The notes under the pieces are model-generated. The model did not search any database. It was given only the letters and a program-made list of their open reading frames with translations, and was not told the DNA's origin. Positions 1 to 12,447 of a DNA stretch of 64,000 nt are shown one piece after another. Each line of letters begins with the position of its first letter. Position 1 is the stretch's first letter. A program made the position numbers and the translations under genes. Source of the DNA: Escarpia spicata (taxonomy: Eukaryota; Annelida; Polychaeta; Sabellida; Siboglinidae); NCBI GenBank assembly GCA_963995525.1, contig OZ023207.1, positions 6,529,690 to 6,593,689 of the forward strand. The letters run 5' to 3'.

Positions 1-420
1 TGTCATGTTCACTTTATGTCGAAAATTAATGTTCATTCAACATATAAAGACTTATCTTACAATTTTAAGCAAACGCTTATTACAGTAACCTTTGAATATA
101 TAATTATGTTGCTATGACGTAATTTATAATTCGGTATGTTAACAATGCACACTGAAAGGCACATTATAAAGGCATCATCACAAACTTTGAATTTACTGTT
201 TCAATAATGTATATATTACGTCTGTATCTGCACTAAATAAAGTAATGATGTCATTATTCAAAGCACTATATTATATATTTTGTTGATATGACTTTGCCAG
301 TTTATTTGTTCATTAAAGTTTACCCTAGTAAATGTAATTCATCTACTCTATCAGTGTTTGTGTTATCTATTTGTAGATTAAGTTATCCCTAAACTTGTTT
401 AGTTTAAGCCACTCATTAAT
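1..420. other. AT-rich sequence, nothing recognised
   Basis: AT-rich DNA with no coding potential or repeat that I can recognise. It may be the 3' flank or decayed 3' UTR of the minus-strand non-LTR element that follows. Confidence 0.4.
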
Positions 421-1010
421 CTACCAAATTCTGAGTTGATTGGGAATTTTACAGTTTAATTGTTTTGACATTGTCCAAAATAATCTAGGGTACGTGTCAT
501 CGTGATACATAATAAAGTTGAATATTGGACTTGATTGGGCAAAGTCATTCATGTAGATTAACAATAACAAAGGGACTACAATTGATCCTTGAGGTACGCG
601 TATTGAAATATTAAGCTTGTCCGATTGGGTTTCGTCAAATACTACATATTGTTTTCTGTTTTTATAATATTTTTTGAATATATCTAGAGCTACCACTTTC
701 ACGCCATCAAACTCTAACGTATGTATTAATATTTTAGAATATATCTAGAGCTACTACTTTCACGCTATCAAACTCTAACGTATGTATTAATATGTTTGAA
801 TATATCTATAGCTACTACTTTCACGCCATCAAACTCTAACGTATGTATTAATATTGAGTGGTCCAGGGTAAGTAGTGCTTTTGAAAGGTCCAAGTAAATA
901 TGTGTTGATATTTCCTTATTATTCATATGTGTCATTGTCCTACCAAATAAATCGAGAGCGGCAAATTCAGTTGAGTGATCCTTTCTAAATCCATATTGGT
1001 TATAACACAT
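421..1010 (-). pseudogene. Reverse transcriptase fragment (non-LTR)
   Basis: Two frames hold RT blocks. 768-1010 gives the QYGFRKxHST motif and the Asp-containing YLDLSKAxxTLDH motif (catalytic motif A region). 421-702 gives the PQGS motif and a Y-H-D-D-T version of the catalytic motif C, with Ala replaced by His. Between them lies the 61-bp tandem triplication that splits the frame. In non-LTR elements this enzyme performs target-primed reverse transcription; this copy cannot. Confidence 0.8.
675..857. repeat. 61-bp tandem repeat, 3 copies
   Basis: The segment containing TATCTAGAGCTAC starts near 681, 742 and 803, giving a 61-bp period with few mismatches. It lies inside the RT remnant and duplicates the codons for VKVVALDIF, so it arose after or during decay of the element. 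Confidence 0.85.
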
Positions 1011-2038
1011 AAGTTTAATTTAATTTAATTTAATTTTAATTTGTACTAGTTTGGCTAATTTAGTTTATCGGGAAAGATAGCCAAAGGTAATAGTTGGTTT
1101 GTGATTAATTTTAAATATTAAAAAAAAACAGTCGTGGGGAAATACCATCAAATCCGCAGCTTATCTGTTGATGCATATCATCAATTGTTTTAGATATGGT
1201 TTCTTCATTAATAAGTTGAAAATTAAATACATTGTTACGTTGTTCATCAATGTATGGACGTTTTTTTGGTAGAGTAATGTATTTGGTTGCCTAGATTATG
1301 GCCAATATTAATAAAATATGAATTAAATATCTTTGTAATTGTTGCTTTATGAGATATGATATTGTTGTTATAAACATAATATATCGGGAAGGTTTCTTAC
1401 TATGAGAATACAACTTATTCTTTCCCATGTTTTATAATGTTGGTTTTTGAATTTATTAAAACGTGATTCGTAATGAATGCATTTAGCTGTACGTATGATT
1501 TTTTAAGAACAGTATTATACGTAGGCTGTCTATTTTGGTGATATGGGTCGATATATTTTAAGCGTTTTATATAGTGTTTCTCTGTTTCAAATTTATTTGA
1601 GCAAACTTAAAGTAATCCAAGTAGATTTGTTTGTGTTTGTATGTTTTTAATTTAACTGTCTTGTATGGATGTATATTATCATTTATATTAGGGTTTGCAC
1701 CTCGAGATTTGCCAAGGTTGCTGTAAATATGTAATGAGGTAATCTCCTGTATACAATTGGTTATTGTATTAGAGTTTTGTACGCTAACTGTAATATGTCT
1801 TGGCTAAGGTTCTGTGTAGGAGACTGTATTTATGAAGATGAAGTACGGTTGGTGGTCTGATAATTGAATAGTTAAAATGCCAGATTTAGGTTCCATTGTA
1901 TATTTCATTAATTTACAAAATAAGTTATCAATTAAGGTTCCATTGTTTTGACAGCCGGATTGGAAGTGTGATATGAGTAAAAACTATATGAAATTAAGGT
2001 ATCCAAACATTATCTAAATACTTCTTTTTCGTTTATTT

Positions 2039-2293
2039 TCAGTATGTTAATATTGAGGTCCCTGACATAATAGTATCTGAGTTTGTCCTGTCAAATGACG
2101 AAACGACAGGTGTGAATTCGGCAAGGAACAATTTGTAATTTTCATTAAGTTCTCTTGGGGGCCCGTGAATGTTACCAATTATTATTTCTTTTGAAAGCTT
2201 GCCACCGTTTACTATGATAATTTGACGTTCCCAAATGTCATACTCATTTAGGGATGCTATTGCTTTGTAACTAAAGGTTTTGTTTCGATACAT
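2039..2293 (-). pseudogene. Endonuclease (EEP-type) fragment of LINE
   Basis: The 84-codon minus-strand frame has the layout of an APE-type LINE endonuclease: an internal IIIGNIHGPPRE block (usually GNIYRPP) followed about 30 residues later by a degenerate MSG where the catalytic GDFN box normally sits. It is placed 5' of the RT pieces in the same orientation, as expected. Confidence 0.65.
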
Positions 2294-2649
2294 GACCAGC
2301 CCACCGTTATTGCTACATTCCTGAAAACATATTAAGCTAAATTTAAAGTTTATCAGATTATGTTCTTCGAGGAAGGCGTCTATTTCATAATATTTTGGAT
2401 AAATTGATTCTATGTTTGGGAAGGGAAGGCGAGGTCATTCTGTATAATAAAGAATTTATACAGGCATATGAAGTTAGACTGAAAAGTGACGAATTAGTTG
2501 ATACTGTGAAAATACATGACCCTCATTTAATATAAAAGTACAATCAGGGAATAATGGTAAAAAGCAACGAAGGAGAAACTTCAACAAACGCAAATATAAA
2601 CACATGAGAAACTATTTAGCACACATAGATTAGGTTACCTTAATGAAAA

Positions 2650-2940
2650 ACAAATTTTTTAAGATTTGTTCCCCTGAAAAAGCAAGGGAAACGATCGATG
2701 AAGAAACACCTTTCAAATTAGGCTATTCGTAAGATTGCTTACAAACTAATTATGTGGAGAGTTTATAGAGACACAGGAGGTTTAGAGAGGCCATTACAAT
2801 AGCTACAGCCGAAATTAGAAAATCTAAACGAAACTTTCAGCAACGATTGGCGAATGGTATAAAAAAATGACAGCTAGAGTTTCTACCCTGAAGTATGGGG
2901 CACACAGAATGTTCGAAATAAAGTGGGACCATTTGAAAAC
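2650..2940 (+). mobile_element. Left half of CR1-like LINE split by a Gypsy element
   Basis: Plus-strand frames give a region typical of the EN-RT linker of CR1-like ORF2 (block LWKRY-like read as MWRVYRDTGG, then SFYPEVWGTQNVRNKVGPFE). The reading resumes after the Gypsy insertion at 8392 with VISD, MAEALNEYFSSVFTPED, which is the direct continuation of the same conserved region. The exact 5' limit is unclear. Confidence 0.75.
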
Positions 2941-2945
2941 GTAAT
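2941..2945. other. Target-site duplication GTAAT, left copy
   Basis: GTAAT immediately precedes the TG of the Gypsy 5' LTR and is repeated at 8392-8396, directly after the CA end of the 3' LTR. Five bases is a normal Ty3/Gypsy duplication. Confidence 0.85.
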
Positions 2946-3062
2946 TGCGATGATATTTTTGTTAGATAGAACTGATCTTTTAGAGGTGCCTCACCGGAAC
3001 TGTGCGAGTTTCCGCGCCTTGTAAACCGACCTGCCATGTCAATAAAGATGTTGTTATTTTAC

Positions 3063-4540
<1,478 letters not shown>

Positions 4541-4544
4541 GTTA

Positions 4545-4583
4545 CATAGAATGTTATCGATTTTTCTCGACCAAGTTTTAAAA
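4545..4583 (+). repeat. 3' part of Gypsy-1 5' LTR
   Basis: ATAGAATGTTATC followed by TTTCTCG and CCAAGTT matches 8354-8391 at about 85 percent. It marks the downstream edge of the insertion in the LTR. No convincing primer-binding site follows. Confidence 0.85.
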
Positions 4584-4839
4584 TTGTCTGGAGTACAGGA
4601 TGCAAACTGAGATATCCAATACAACAGAGATAGATTATAGGTTACAGGCGCTGTCAGTTGAGTGAAACGTGACATTTAGCAGCCAAAGTTCTTGACATTC
4701 ATACTATCATGTTGAATAAACTTTGCAAGGCAGTTTTATTCGCTAGGCGGCCCCACTGTCGGTGCAACTTCCAGTGAAAGTGCCGCAGAACCTAGTGAGG
4801 GGTGATACCCTAAACAAGGTTGCAGGAGCGGGACGCATC

Positions 4840-5000
4840 ATCAACAGGCAACAGCGTAACTATGCTGGTGTTGTTGTGGCAAGCATGCACCGCAAGCATG
4901 TAAGTTCAAGGCTTAGCGTTGTTTCTGTTGTGGCAAGACGGGCCATATCAAGAAATCGAAAGTGTACAAATGCAAGTGACGTGTTCTTTCCGTGACTGAG
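4840..5000 (+). pseudogene. gag nucleocapsid zinc-knuckle remnant
   Basis: In one frame the bases from about 4860 encode CWCCCGKHAPQACKFKA, a stop, then RCFCCGKTGHIKK. These are two adjacent CCHC knuckles; the second is nearly intact (C-x2-C-x3-GH) and the first is degraded. Knuckles bind element RNA in Gag. The stop between them and the lack of upstream capsid sequence show that this gag is dead. Confidence 0.7.
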
Positions 5001-5354
5001 GAGACACCTGAGGAACGGGATGACCACTTCGCAGTGTACAGCACGTACACAGTAGATTCACTGAAGAGCAGTGGCATTAGAGAGCCCGTGTATATTGACG
5101 GCGTCTATACCGGAAACACTTGAGTCATCTGCCTCTACAGCCGGCGAGCATAGTCCTGAAGACACATGTGAACCAGACAGTAGACATGGCGGGTAAAATA
5201 ACGGTGATTGTGAAATACCAAAATTAAGATGAAATAACTTGCCGTTGATCAATGTAAGTGGCACATTCAAAGCTGCTTTGTTCGGTCTGTAGTGGCTTGA
5301 ACATATCAAATTAGACTGGAAGAAAGCATGCTGCGTGAGAGGATATGGGTCGGG

Positions 5355-6690
5355 AGTGTTAGATAAACACAGGAGTTGTCGACGAGGGAATGGGTAAGCT
5401 CAAGGGAATCATTGCAAAGATATATGTCAAGTGCGACCAACCACCTAGATTTTGTCAAATTAAGGCCAGTTCCGTATGCACTGAAAAAAAAGTAGAGGGA
5501 GAACTGGACAGACTGGTGCAGTCGAAGGTGATTAAGCCAGTGCGTTATTCCGATTGGGCTACCCCGATAGTACCATTCCTTAAAGCTGATGGCAAGGTTC
5601 GGTTCTGCGGAGATTACAAACTGACGGTGAACAGAGTATCACATTTGGAACAGTACCCCAATCTAACACTGGAGAAACTAATAGGCTATAAACAGTTCGG
5701 CAAACTGGACCTGAGTCATGCTTATTCTCAACTTCCACTGCCAGAGAAGTCAAAGGAGTATGTTACAGTGAATACTCACAAAGGATTCTTTCGTTACGAT
5801 CGAATGCCCTATGTCATCAGTTCGGCGTTAACTATTTTCCAGAGGACAAAGGATAGCATTTTGCAGGGCAAACCGCACGTCGCTGTGTACTTAGATGACA
5901 CCATTCATCATGACAGGTCCGACGAAGGCGCAACACCTGGTAACGCTTGACCTGGTCTTGGGAAGACTAGAAGATGCGCGGTTGCGGCTCAATAAAGAGA
6001 AATGCACATTCCTCGCGGACGAGGTTTACTTGGGCCACACCATTGACCAACAAGGGCTGAAACCGGTACAAGATACGATGCATGCATTTCAGAAGGCGAA
6101 TGCTCCAGAGAATGTGCACGAACTTCAAACATTCCTGGGTTTACTAAACTACCACGGAAGATTCACGTGCAACATATCGACCGTGCTAGCGCCATTGTAC
6201 AACTTACAGTGCAAGGGAAAGAAATGGTTATGGGGTCCACAACAGCAGCAGTGGTTCGAAAGAGCGAAGGAACTCCTCCTATCAGCGGAATTGTTGGTGC
6301 ACTATGATCCGACAAAGCAAATATTCCTTCAGTGCGAAGCGTCGGACTACGGACTCGGCGTAGTGCTCTCTCACATAAGGGAAGATGGCACTGTGCGTCC
6401 CGTGGGATTTGCATCACGGACACTTAACACTGTACAAGCAAATTATTCGCAGCTCGACAAGGAGTGAACCGCAATAATGATTCCGCTGGAGAAATTCCAT
6501 AAGCAGCTCTATGGACGTTACGTTGTGATCATGACAGTTCACAAGCCACTGGTGTCGCTGTTATGTGATCAGAAGCAAGTTCCACGGCCTGGTCCCGCAT
6601 AGAACGGTGGGCGATCAATCTGCGTGAGTACGAGTATAATATACACTACAAAGCTGGCAGAAGCCATGTCAATGCGGACTGTCTCAGCAG
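5355..6690 (+). pseudogene. Gypsy-1 reverse transcriptase and RNase H
   Basis: From GKLKGI to KPVRYSDWATPIVP, DGKVRFCGDYK, KLDLSHAYSQ, GFFRYDRMPY and VYLDDT, all RT motifs A-E are present in order at 5390-5950, with the catalytic YxDD intact as YLDD. A frame change near 5900 moves the thumb and RNase H (FLGLLNYHGRF, VHYDP, LGVVLSH, FASRTL, YSQLDKE) to another frame at 5895-6467. A TGA at 6465-6467 ends it. The end of RNase H (HYKAGRSHVNADCLSRL) is in a third frame near 6640-6700. It is inactive because of these frame changes. Confidence 0.9.
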
Positions 6691-6899
6691 GTTGCCACTG
6701 CCAGTGACGGTGAAGGAAGAACCAGAAGAACGCGTTCTGTTGATAGAAGAACTGTACTCCTCGCATGAGAGCGCAGCGCAGTTAACTCACTGCACTGGTC
6801 CTACTTATCCTACGCTGGCGCATATCAGGGAAAAACCGATGCGTGGCTGGCCTGATGGAAAAGTCGACACTAAAAAGGCACCACACCAATGTAGACGAG

Positions 6900-8020
6900 A
6901 TAAGGTAAGTGTGCAAGGTAGTTGTGTCTTGTGGGGTGCCACAGTGGTGATTCCACGACAGAGCCGACAAGAAGTGTTGCACGAGTTACATCATGCATAT
7001 CCAGGAATCAGTTGAATGGAGAGTTCCGTACGCAGTTATGTTGGTGGCCAACCACGGACAGAGAGAGAGAGAGAGCTGGAAGAAATGGCTCAGAAGTGTG
7101 ACGTATGCCAATTTCATAACAATAATCACCAACTGCTCCACTACACCCTTGGGAGTGGCCCGAAAAAAGTAATGCACTCGTATCCACATCGATTATGCTG
7201 AACTGTTTCTCGGTTAGATGTTGTTAGTTGCATTGGATGTTACCTCAAAGTGGATCGAGACACATATCATGAGCTCAACAACGTCGACTGCAACAATCGG
7301 TAAATTGAGGTAGATCTTTTGAACATCATGGATTGCCGGAAGTCTTGGTTTCGGACAATGCACTGAATTTCACCAGTTGAGAGTTTGGTACATTCATGAG
7401 GAATAATGGTGTTGTCCACATAACGTCCGCTCCATACCATCCAGCCTCAAATGGCCCGACAGAAAGGGCAGTACAGACCGTGAAATCGGGTATTATAAAA
7501 ACGGCGGGAGACAGCGTTGAAACGAAGTTGCAGAGATTCTTGTTCGACTATCGCCGAACTCTCGAGTTGACAATCGGAACATCGCCGATGGAAATGGTAA
7601 ATCAGCGGAATATGGCTAGATCTCCTTAATCAAAGCCTGCAAGGAAAGGTTCACAAGAAACAAACACAGATGAAAGGGGAAAACGACTGCAGGACACGAG
7701 ATAAATTTTATTTAAGGAGAGAGTCTGTTGTCAAGAAGTTTGGCCACGGAATAAAATGGTTGATCGGGACGGACTGTGTCATACGCGGTAGCACTCCCTG
7801 GCGGAGGAGAGTCTCGAAGACACGTAGATCATCTGCGATCGCGTCGGCGGATAGCGATTCAGCGATTCCTGTGTGTCAGAGTGAACAAGTAGACACTGAG
7901 GTAGCACTACAAACCACCCAGTCCAATGTTACCAAACAGAGAGGTGGAAGCCGCTGCATCGACACCAGAGACACCTACTGGGAGTGTGTCATCAGAGGCA
8001 ACGGATGTAGAGCGTGACCG
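6900..8020 (+). pseudogene. Gypsy-1 integrase remnant
   Basis: The HHCC zinc region runs from about 6980 (LHELHHAYPGIS, stop) to KCDVCQFH at about 7110. The core contains the glutamate-bearing block PASNGPTERAVQTVK in 7396-7629. The C-terminal region (ESVVKKFGHGIKWLIG) is at about 7726-7775 in another frame. The stretch with the first catalytic Asp (about 7170-7390) is shredded by stops. Integrase inserts the cDNA into the genome; this one is non-functional. Confidence 0.85.
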
Positions 8021-8236
8021 TGTTGTGACAGAGACCAATCGTCGTCCGCCAATTATAATAACGGCCATGGTCGCGCAAGGAATCTGGAGGGAGTACACCC
8101 CCAATTCCTTAGTTGTGATTGAATAATTAATCTCACTGCTGGTTGGCGAAGAACAATCTTTTAACAATCTAATTGGACATTACGTGTACAATGAATGGTA
8201 CTAGCTGTGAAGTTAGTGTTTCGTTTTAGAGGGGGG

Positions 8237-8391
8237 TATGATTATGTTTTCGTTAGATCAAACTGATCTTTTAGATACGCCTTACCGGAACTGTTCGAGT
8301 TCCCGCGCTATTTAAGCCGACCTATCATGTCAATAAAGATGTTGTTATTTTACATAGAATGTTATCAACTTTTCTCGGCCAAGTTATAACA
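8237..8391 (+). repeat. Gypsy-1 3' LTR
   Basis: 155 bp, preceded by a purine tract ending in GGGGGG, and ending ATAACA before the GTAAT duplication. It is uninterrupted, which shows what the 5' LTR looked like before its insertion. The first dinucleotide is TA rather than TG, probably a mutation. Confidence 0.88.
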
Positions 8392-9790
8392 GTAATATCT
8401 GATTCGTTTCCGATGGCAGAGGCCCTGAATGAGTATTTCAGCTCAGTGTTTACACCAGAAGATATCACTTCACTGTCAGTACCAACTTTGGCGCTGGTGA
8501 ATCAGATCATTTAGTGCATTTGTTTGTTACTCCTGATATGATATCAAGGAAAATTAAGAAGATGAAAGAAAATAGATAGGAAAGGAAAGAAATAGAAAAG
8601 GATACCACCGAATCTGGTTAAGGAAGTTGTAGAGCAAATCAGTACAACACTTGCTATAATCTTGAATTTGTCACTTAAAGAGGGAGTCGTTCCATTAGAA
8701 TGAAAAGAAGCAAACATTACGTCATCATTTTAAAACGGATCGAGGAGCAAGACAGAGAATTATAGATCAGTTAGTTTAACATCAGTTTTATGCAAATTAA
8801 AGGACACGCTTATAAGAGATCAACTGGTGGAATTCCTTGTAAAACACAAATTAATAAATTAATCTCAACATGGGTTCTTAAAGGCATGTCTTGTCTAACC
8901 AATATCTTATGTTTTTTTTAAGACATTACAAAGTGGGTAGATTAAGGGTCACCAGTGGATGTTGTCTACTTAGATTTTCAGGGACCTATATTATTATTGA
9001 TATATATATATATATATATAAATGATTTGAAACAAATAAAGGTAAAGACACTTTAGAAGACGGCCTACCCAAATTAATGAAATGGGCTGAAAATTGCCAA
9101 ATGTTATTCAATTTTGGGAAATGTAAATACATCGAAATGTGGACGAAGAACGCATAATGGGAGATACCATATTAGGTCAAACAGTACAGGGAAAGGATTA
9201 AAGAGTGACAGTTTGTGCGACGTGAACTTTTCAGAGCAATGTGGGATTTCTGCTTCAAAGGGTAACTAAATACTACAGCTAATTAGAAGAATTATCACAT
9301 ATAAGGACAAACAGCTGATTGTACCACTGTACAATGCAATATTTAGACCTCGTTTGGAATGTTGCATAGAAGCATGGGGGCCATATCGTAAGACGGACAT
9401 AGATAAGCTAGAAATATTCCAAAGACGAGCAACAAAGCTGATTCCTGAACTGAAAGATCGTAGTTATGAAAGACGCATATTAGAATGCGTGTTGCCAATA
9501 TTAGAGACCAGCAGACAAAAAGGAGACCAAATAGAATGTTTTTAAATACGTATTGGTTACGAAGCCAAACATATACATATTTTGTTCAAACTGAAAGAAG
9601 GCAGTATAACCAAAGGACACAATGCGGCATTAGTGAAAGAACAGTATAGGTTAGATGTAAAAAAAATACTCATTTTGTCAGTGTACAATACATAACTCGA
9701 ACAAATTATTGGACGAGATTGTGTTAATGCTGACAATGTGAATATGTTTAAAAATAAAATCGACAGCTATGTATGGAGGGCGGGCAGTTG
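8392..9790 (+). mobile_element. Right half of CR1-like LINE (RT to C-terminus)
   Basis: Translating across frames gives MAEALNEYFSSVFTPED, then LVKEVVEQISTTLAIILNLSL, ENYRSVSLTSVLCKL, LVEFLVKHKLINQSQHGFLK, GPILL...IYINDL, KLMKWAENCQMLFN, and finally the C-terminal block 9354-9545 (CCIEAWGPYRKTDIDKLE, FQRRATKLIPEL). This is the RT and thumb/C-terminal region of a CR1-like ORF2. Motif A (usually FxKAFD) is eroded after STLDFQGP. Stops are frequent. It continues the piece at 2650-2940 interrupted by Gypsy-1. Confidence 0.85.
9001..9020. repeat. (TA)n microsatellite inside an RT motif
   Basis: Twenty bases of TA in the codons of the RT block that normally reads LIYINDL. The alternating TAT/ATA codons extend it as IYIYIYIND while keeping the frame. 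Confidence 0.8.
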
Positions 9791-9939
9791 TACATGTTTA
9801 ATGCGCCGCAGTGTGGTTGCTCCCGGACTCTGCGTATAAAGTAGTCAAATATTTCATGGTTTTTAATTGTATAAAGTGTTCGTGTTTCTATATACTGAAT
9901 TGTGAATATCCAAGGAATATATGCGGGACATTTGCAAAT

Positions 9940-11145
9940 TGTTCGTGCCGTGGATCTTCTGTTTATATCGCTTTTTATATTTACTTTTATTCATGAGGCG
10001 TGGCTCCAAAAACAAAATAAGTGGAGTGTCCCAAGGATCCATACAGACAATCTTTTGCGTATTTAGTCCACCGAATAGCAAATACCAGGTAAATAACTGT
10101 ATTAAAATAAACTGTGAAATTAGTAATCATGTTGGAAAGGATAACGAAGAAGAATCGGTGAAGTTCTTAGGAATACATATCGGTAAACATTTAATATGGA
10201 CAAAAACATATCAACATAATCAGTTCTAAAATACCTAGAGCAAGTTTTGCAATTAATAGAATGAAACATTTGTTGCCACACAATGCTTTAAAAACTCTCT
10301 ATTATACCTTAATTCAAAGTCACTTAACTTACGGTGTACAAGCATGGAGCAATGGAAATACCATAAGAAAGATAGAAACGTTACAAAAACGCGCTATACG
10401 AATAATTAACAAAACAACATATAGAAGTCACACCGATGCTATTTATAAAACTGAAAATATACTTTAAATCACTGATTTTCACAGTTTGCATGTCTCACTA
10501 TTTATGTGTGACTATCACCATAAAGCACTGCCTAAATCCTTCAAACATTGTATACCAAAAAAATCTAGCAACTAACACCAGAATTACTAGAAAATGTAAT
10601 CTCTTGTATATACAGAGAAGCTCAGAACTATTTTTTTGTCATTTAAATTACCTAAACATAATTTTTTTAAACTATGGAATAATGTTGGTTGTAAGATACA
10701 AAACGTCAAATCCAGACCAAAATTCAAATTGTTATTATCCAATCAATATGTAGACAACTATTTTAGCCACGTACATTGCCTAAACCCCAGATGTGCAGAG
10801 TGCAATAAAATAGTTGTTTACTTTTTATATCTATGGTTGGATCCGCACACAATTCGTATAATTGTTTTCTAACAGTAATTTCCTACAATAATTCGTTCCT
10901 CTCTACATCGCATCCCCAGTCCTTGTCATTCAGAAGATATCATACACTCATGATAATAATCGTATACGAATGTGTAAATATATTTCGAAATATATGTTTA
11001 TAGGGACACAGGAAGACGGCATATAACATGTAATGTGACAACCATGCAACACACCTTTATTTTTTAAATGGCTGTTTTTGTGTATGCACACTGTTATGTT
11101 GTTGTTGTTGCAAAATAAATTGATATTATTTTGATTTGATATCCA
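9940..11145 (+). mobile_element. 3' portion of a second non-LTR element
   Basis: 10021-10060 resembles the PQGS motif (SGVSQGSI). 10141-10467 encodes the LGIHI, HLLPHNALKTLYYTLIQSHLTYGVQAW and KIETLQKRAIRIIN blocks typical of the C-terminal end of LINE ORF2 proteins. Frameshifted downstream pieces reach about 10800 (FFKLWNNVG). A non-coding 3' tail follows (about 10990-11145) with GTTGTTGTTGTTGCAAAATAAA and a (TTTGAT)-type end. The same tail occurs on the minus strand at 63165-63330, which identifies it as the 3' UTR of one family. The 5' part is truncated. Confidence 0.78.
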
Positions 11146-11149
11146 CCTC

Positions 11150-11747
<598 letters not shown>

Positions 11748-12447
11748 CATATATCGCAAGAAACGACAATGTGTCAAGCTGAGTCTAACTACTAATGAAG
11801 TGGTATGGACTGAAACGTTGTTTTTTACAAGTCAAGACATGCATTATACCTTGAACAGTTGGTCTTCATCCAGGCGAATCGTAACGTTCAATACTTACTG
11901 TAACCAGTTGGTGCGTGGAAACGTGAGGTATGCCACTATTTGTTACCTTTTTTCTTATCATAACTTCCAACCAACGACTCTTAGTATGGCAGTTGTCAAA
12001 AGGATGCCCACGGGGCCTCGTTCTGAGTGCCATTTAGGTCACGTGTAAGTATTGGTAGTGGAATGTGGGTTTACAGGCGCGGGATACGCGCGTGCTGTAG
12101 CCACAGATCCGGTGAGGCGTATTAGAATGATCATATAGATACAACGTAACATCATCACACACATCCTAACTGTCACGATCTTCGCGTGTTTTTGTACTAC
12201 TTGCAACTTGCTCCAGTTGATACACTGCGTAACGGCGTTTATTACAAATCATGCACGTGTCAGAAAAACGTGACTTCAAATCAGCAGAAGCGAATACAAA
12301 TCTTCGCCAATTAGCGTACGATTGTGTATAATGTCTATGGAACGCTTGCGTATATAAGTCTAAGGAAATATTATGCATTCTTACTTTACAATTGTTGGTC
12401 GAAGGGACAGGAAGTGCTTTGGTGGACGATCATACCTTTTATGCAAT
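11748..12447 (+). repeat. Upstream block of GPCR A, duplicated at 27690-28381
   Basis: The block from AGAAACGACA (11759) to the ATG of the receptor matches 27690-28381 with scattered substitutions and small indels. Shared stretches include CAGTTGGTCTTCATCCAG, GTGGAAACGTGAGGTATG, CTGAGTGCCATTTAGGTCA and CTGTCACGATCTTCGCGTGT. The duplication therefore included about 700 bp of 5' flank and probably the promoter. Confidence 0.9.
12351..12357 (+). promoter_or_regulatory. TATA-like element of GPCR A
   Basis: TATATAA lies 91 bp before the chosen ATG (12448). Initiation about 30 bp downstream would fall after the in-frame ATG at 12373, which supports 12448 as the real start. The corresponding bases are deleted in the paralogous block upstream of 28382. 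Confidence 0.4.

Larger units (their letters stand above)
421..2420 (-). mobile_element. Decayed non-LTR retrotransposon (EN + RT)
   Basis: Reading the minus strand from about 2420 to 421, endonuclease-like and then reverse-transcriptase-like sequence appear in the expected order for a LINE ORF2. The endonuclease piece is at 2039-2293. RT pieces at 768-1010 (QYGFRKDHST, then YLDLSKA) and 421-702 (VPQGSI, then a YHDDT version of the FADD/YADD box) follow. The linker at about 1010-2040 is broken by stops, with traces such as a degenerate CGFDGISP box near 1140. The element is inactive: there are many stops and frameshifts, and a 61-bp segment is triplicated inside the RT. The clade is uncertain; a CR1/jockey-group element is likely. 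Confidence 0.75.

Noticed and set aside
12373..12447. Upstream ATG adding 25 residues to GPCR A
   Set aside because: Not conserved as coding in copy C. A TATA at 12351 would start transcription after it, and copies C and D begin at the later Met.
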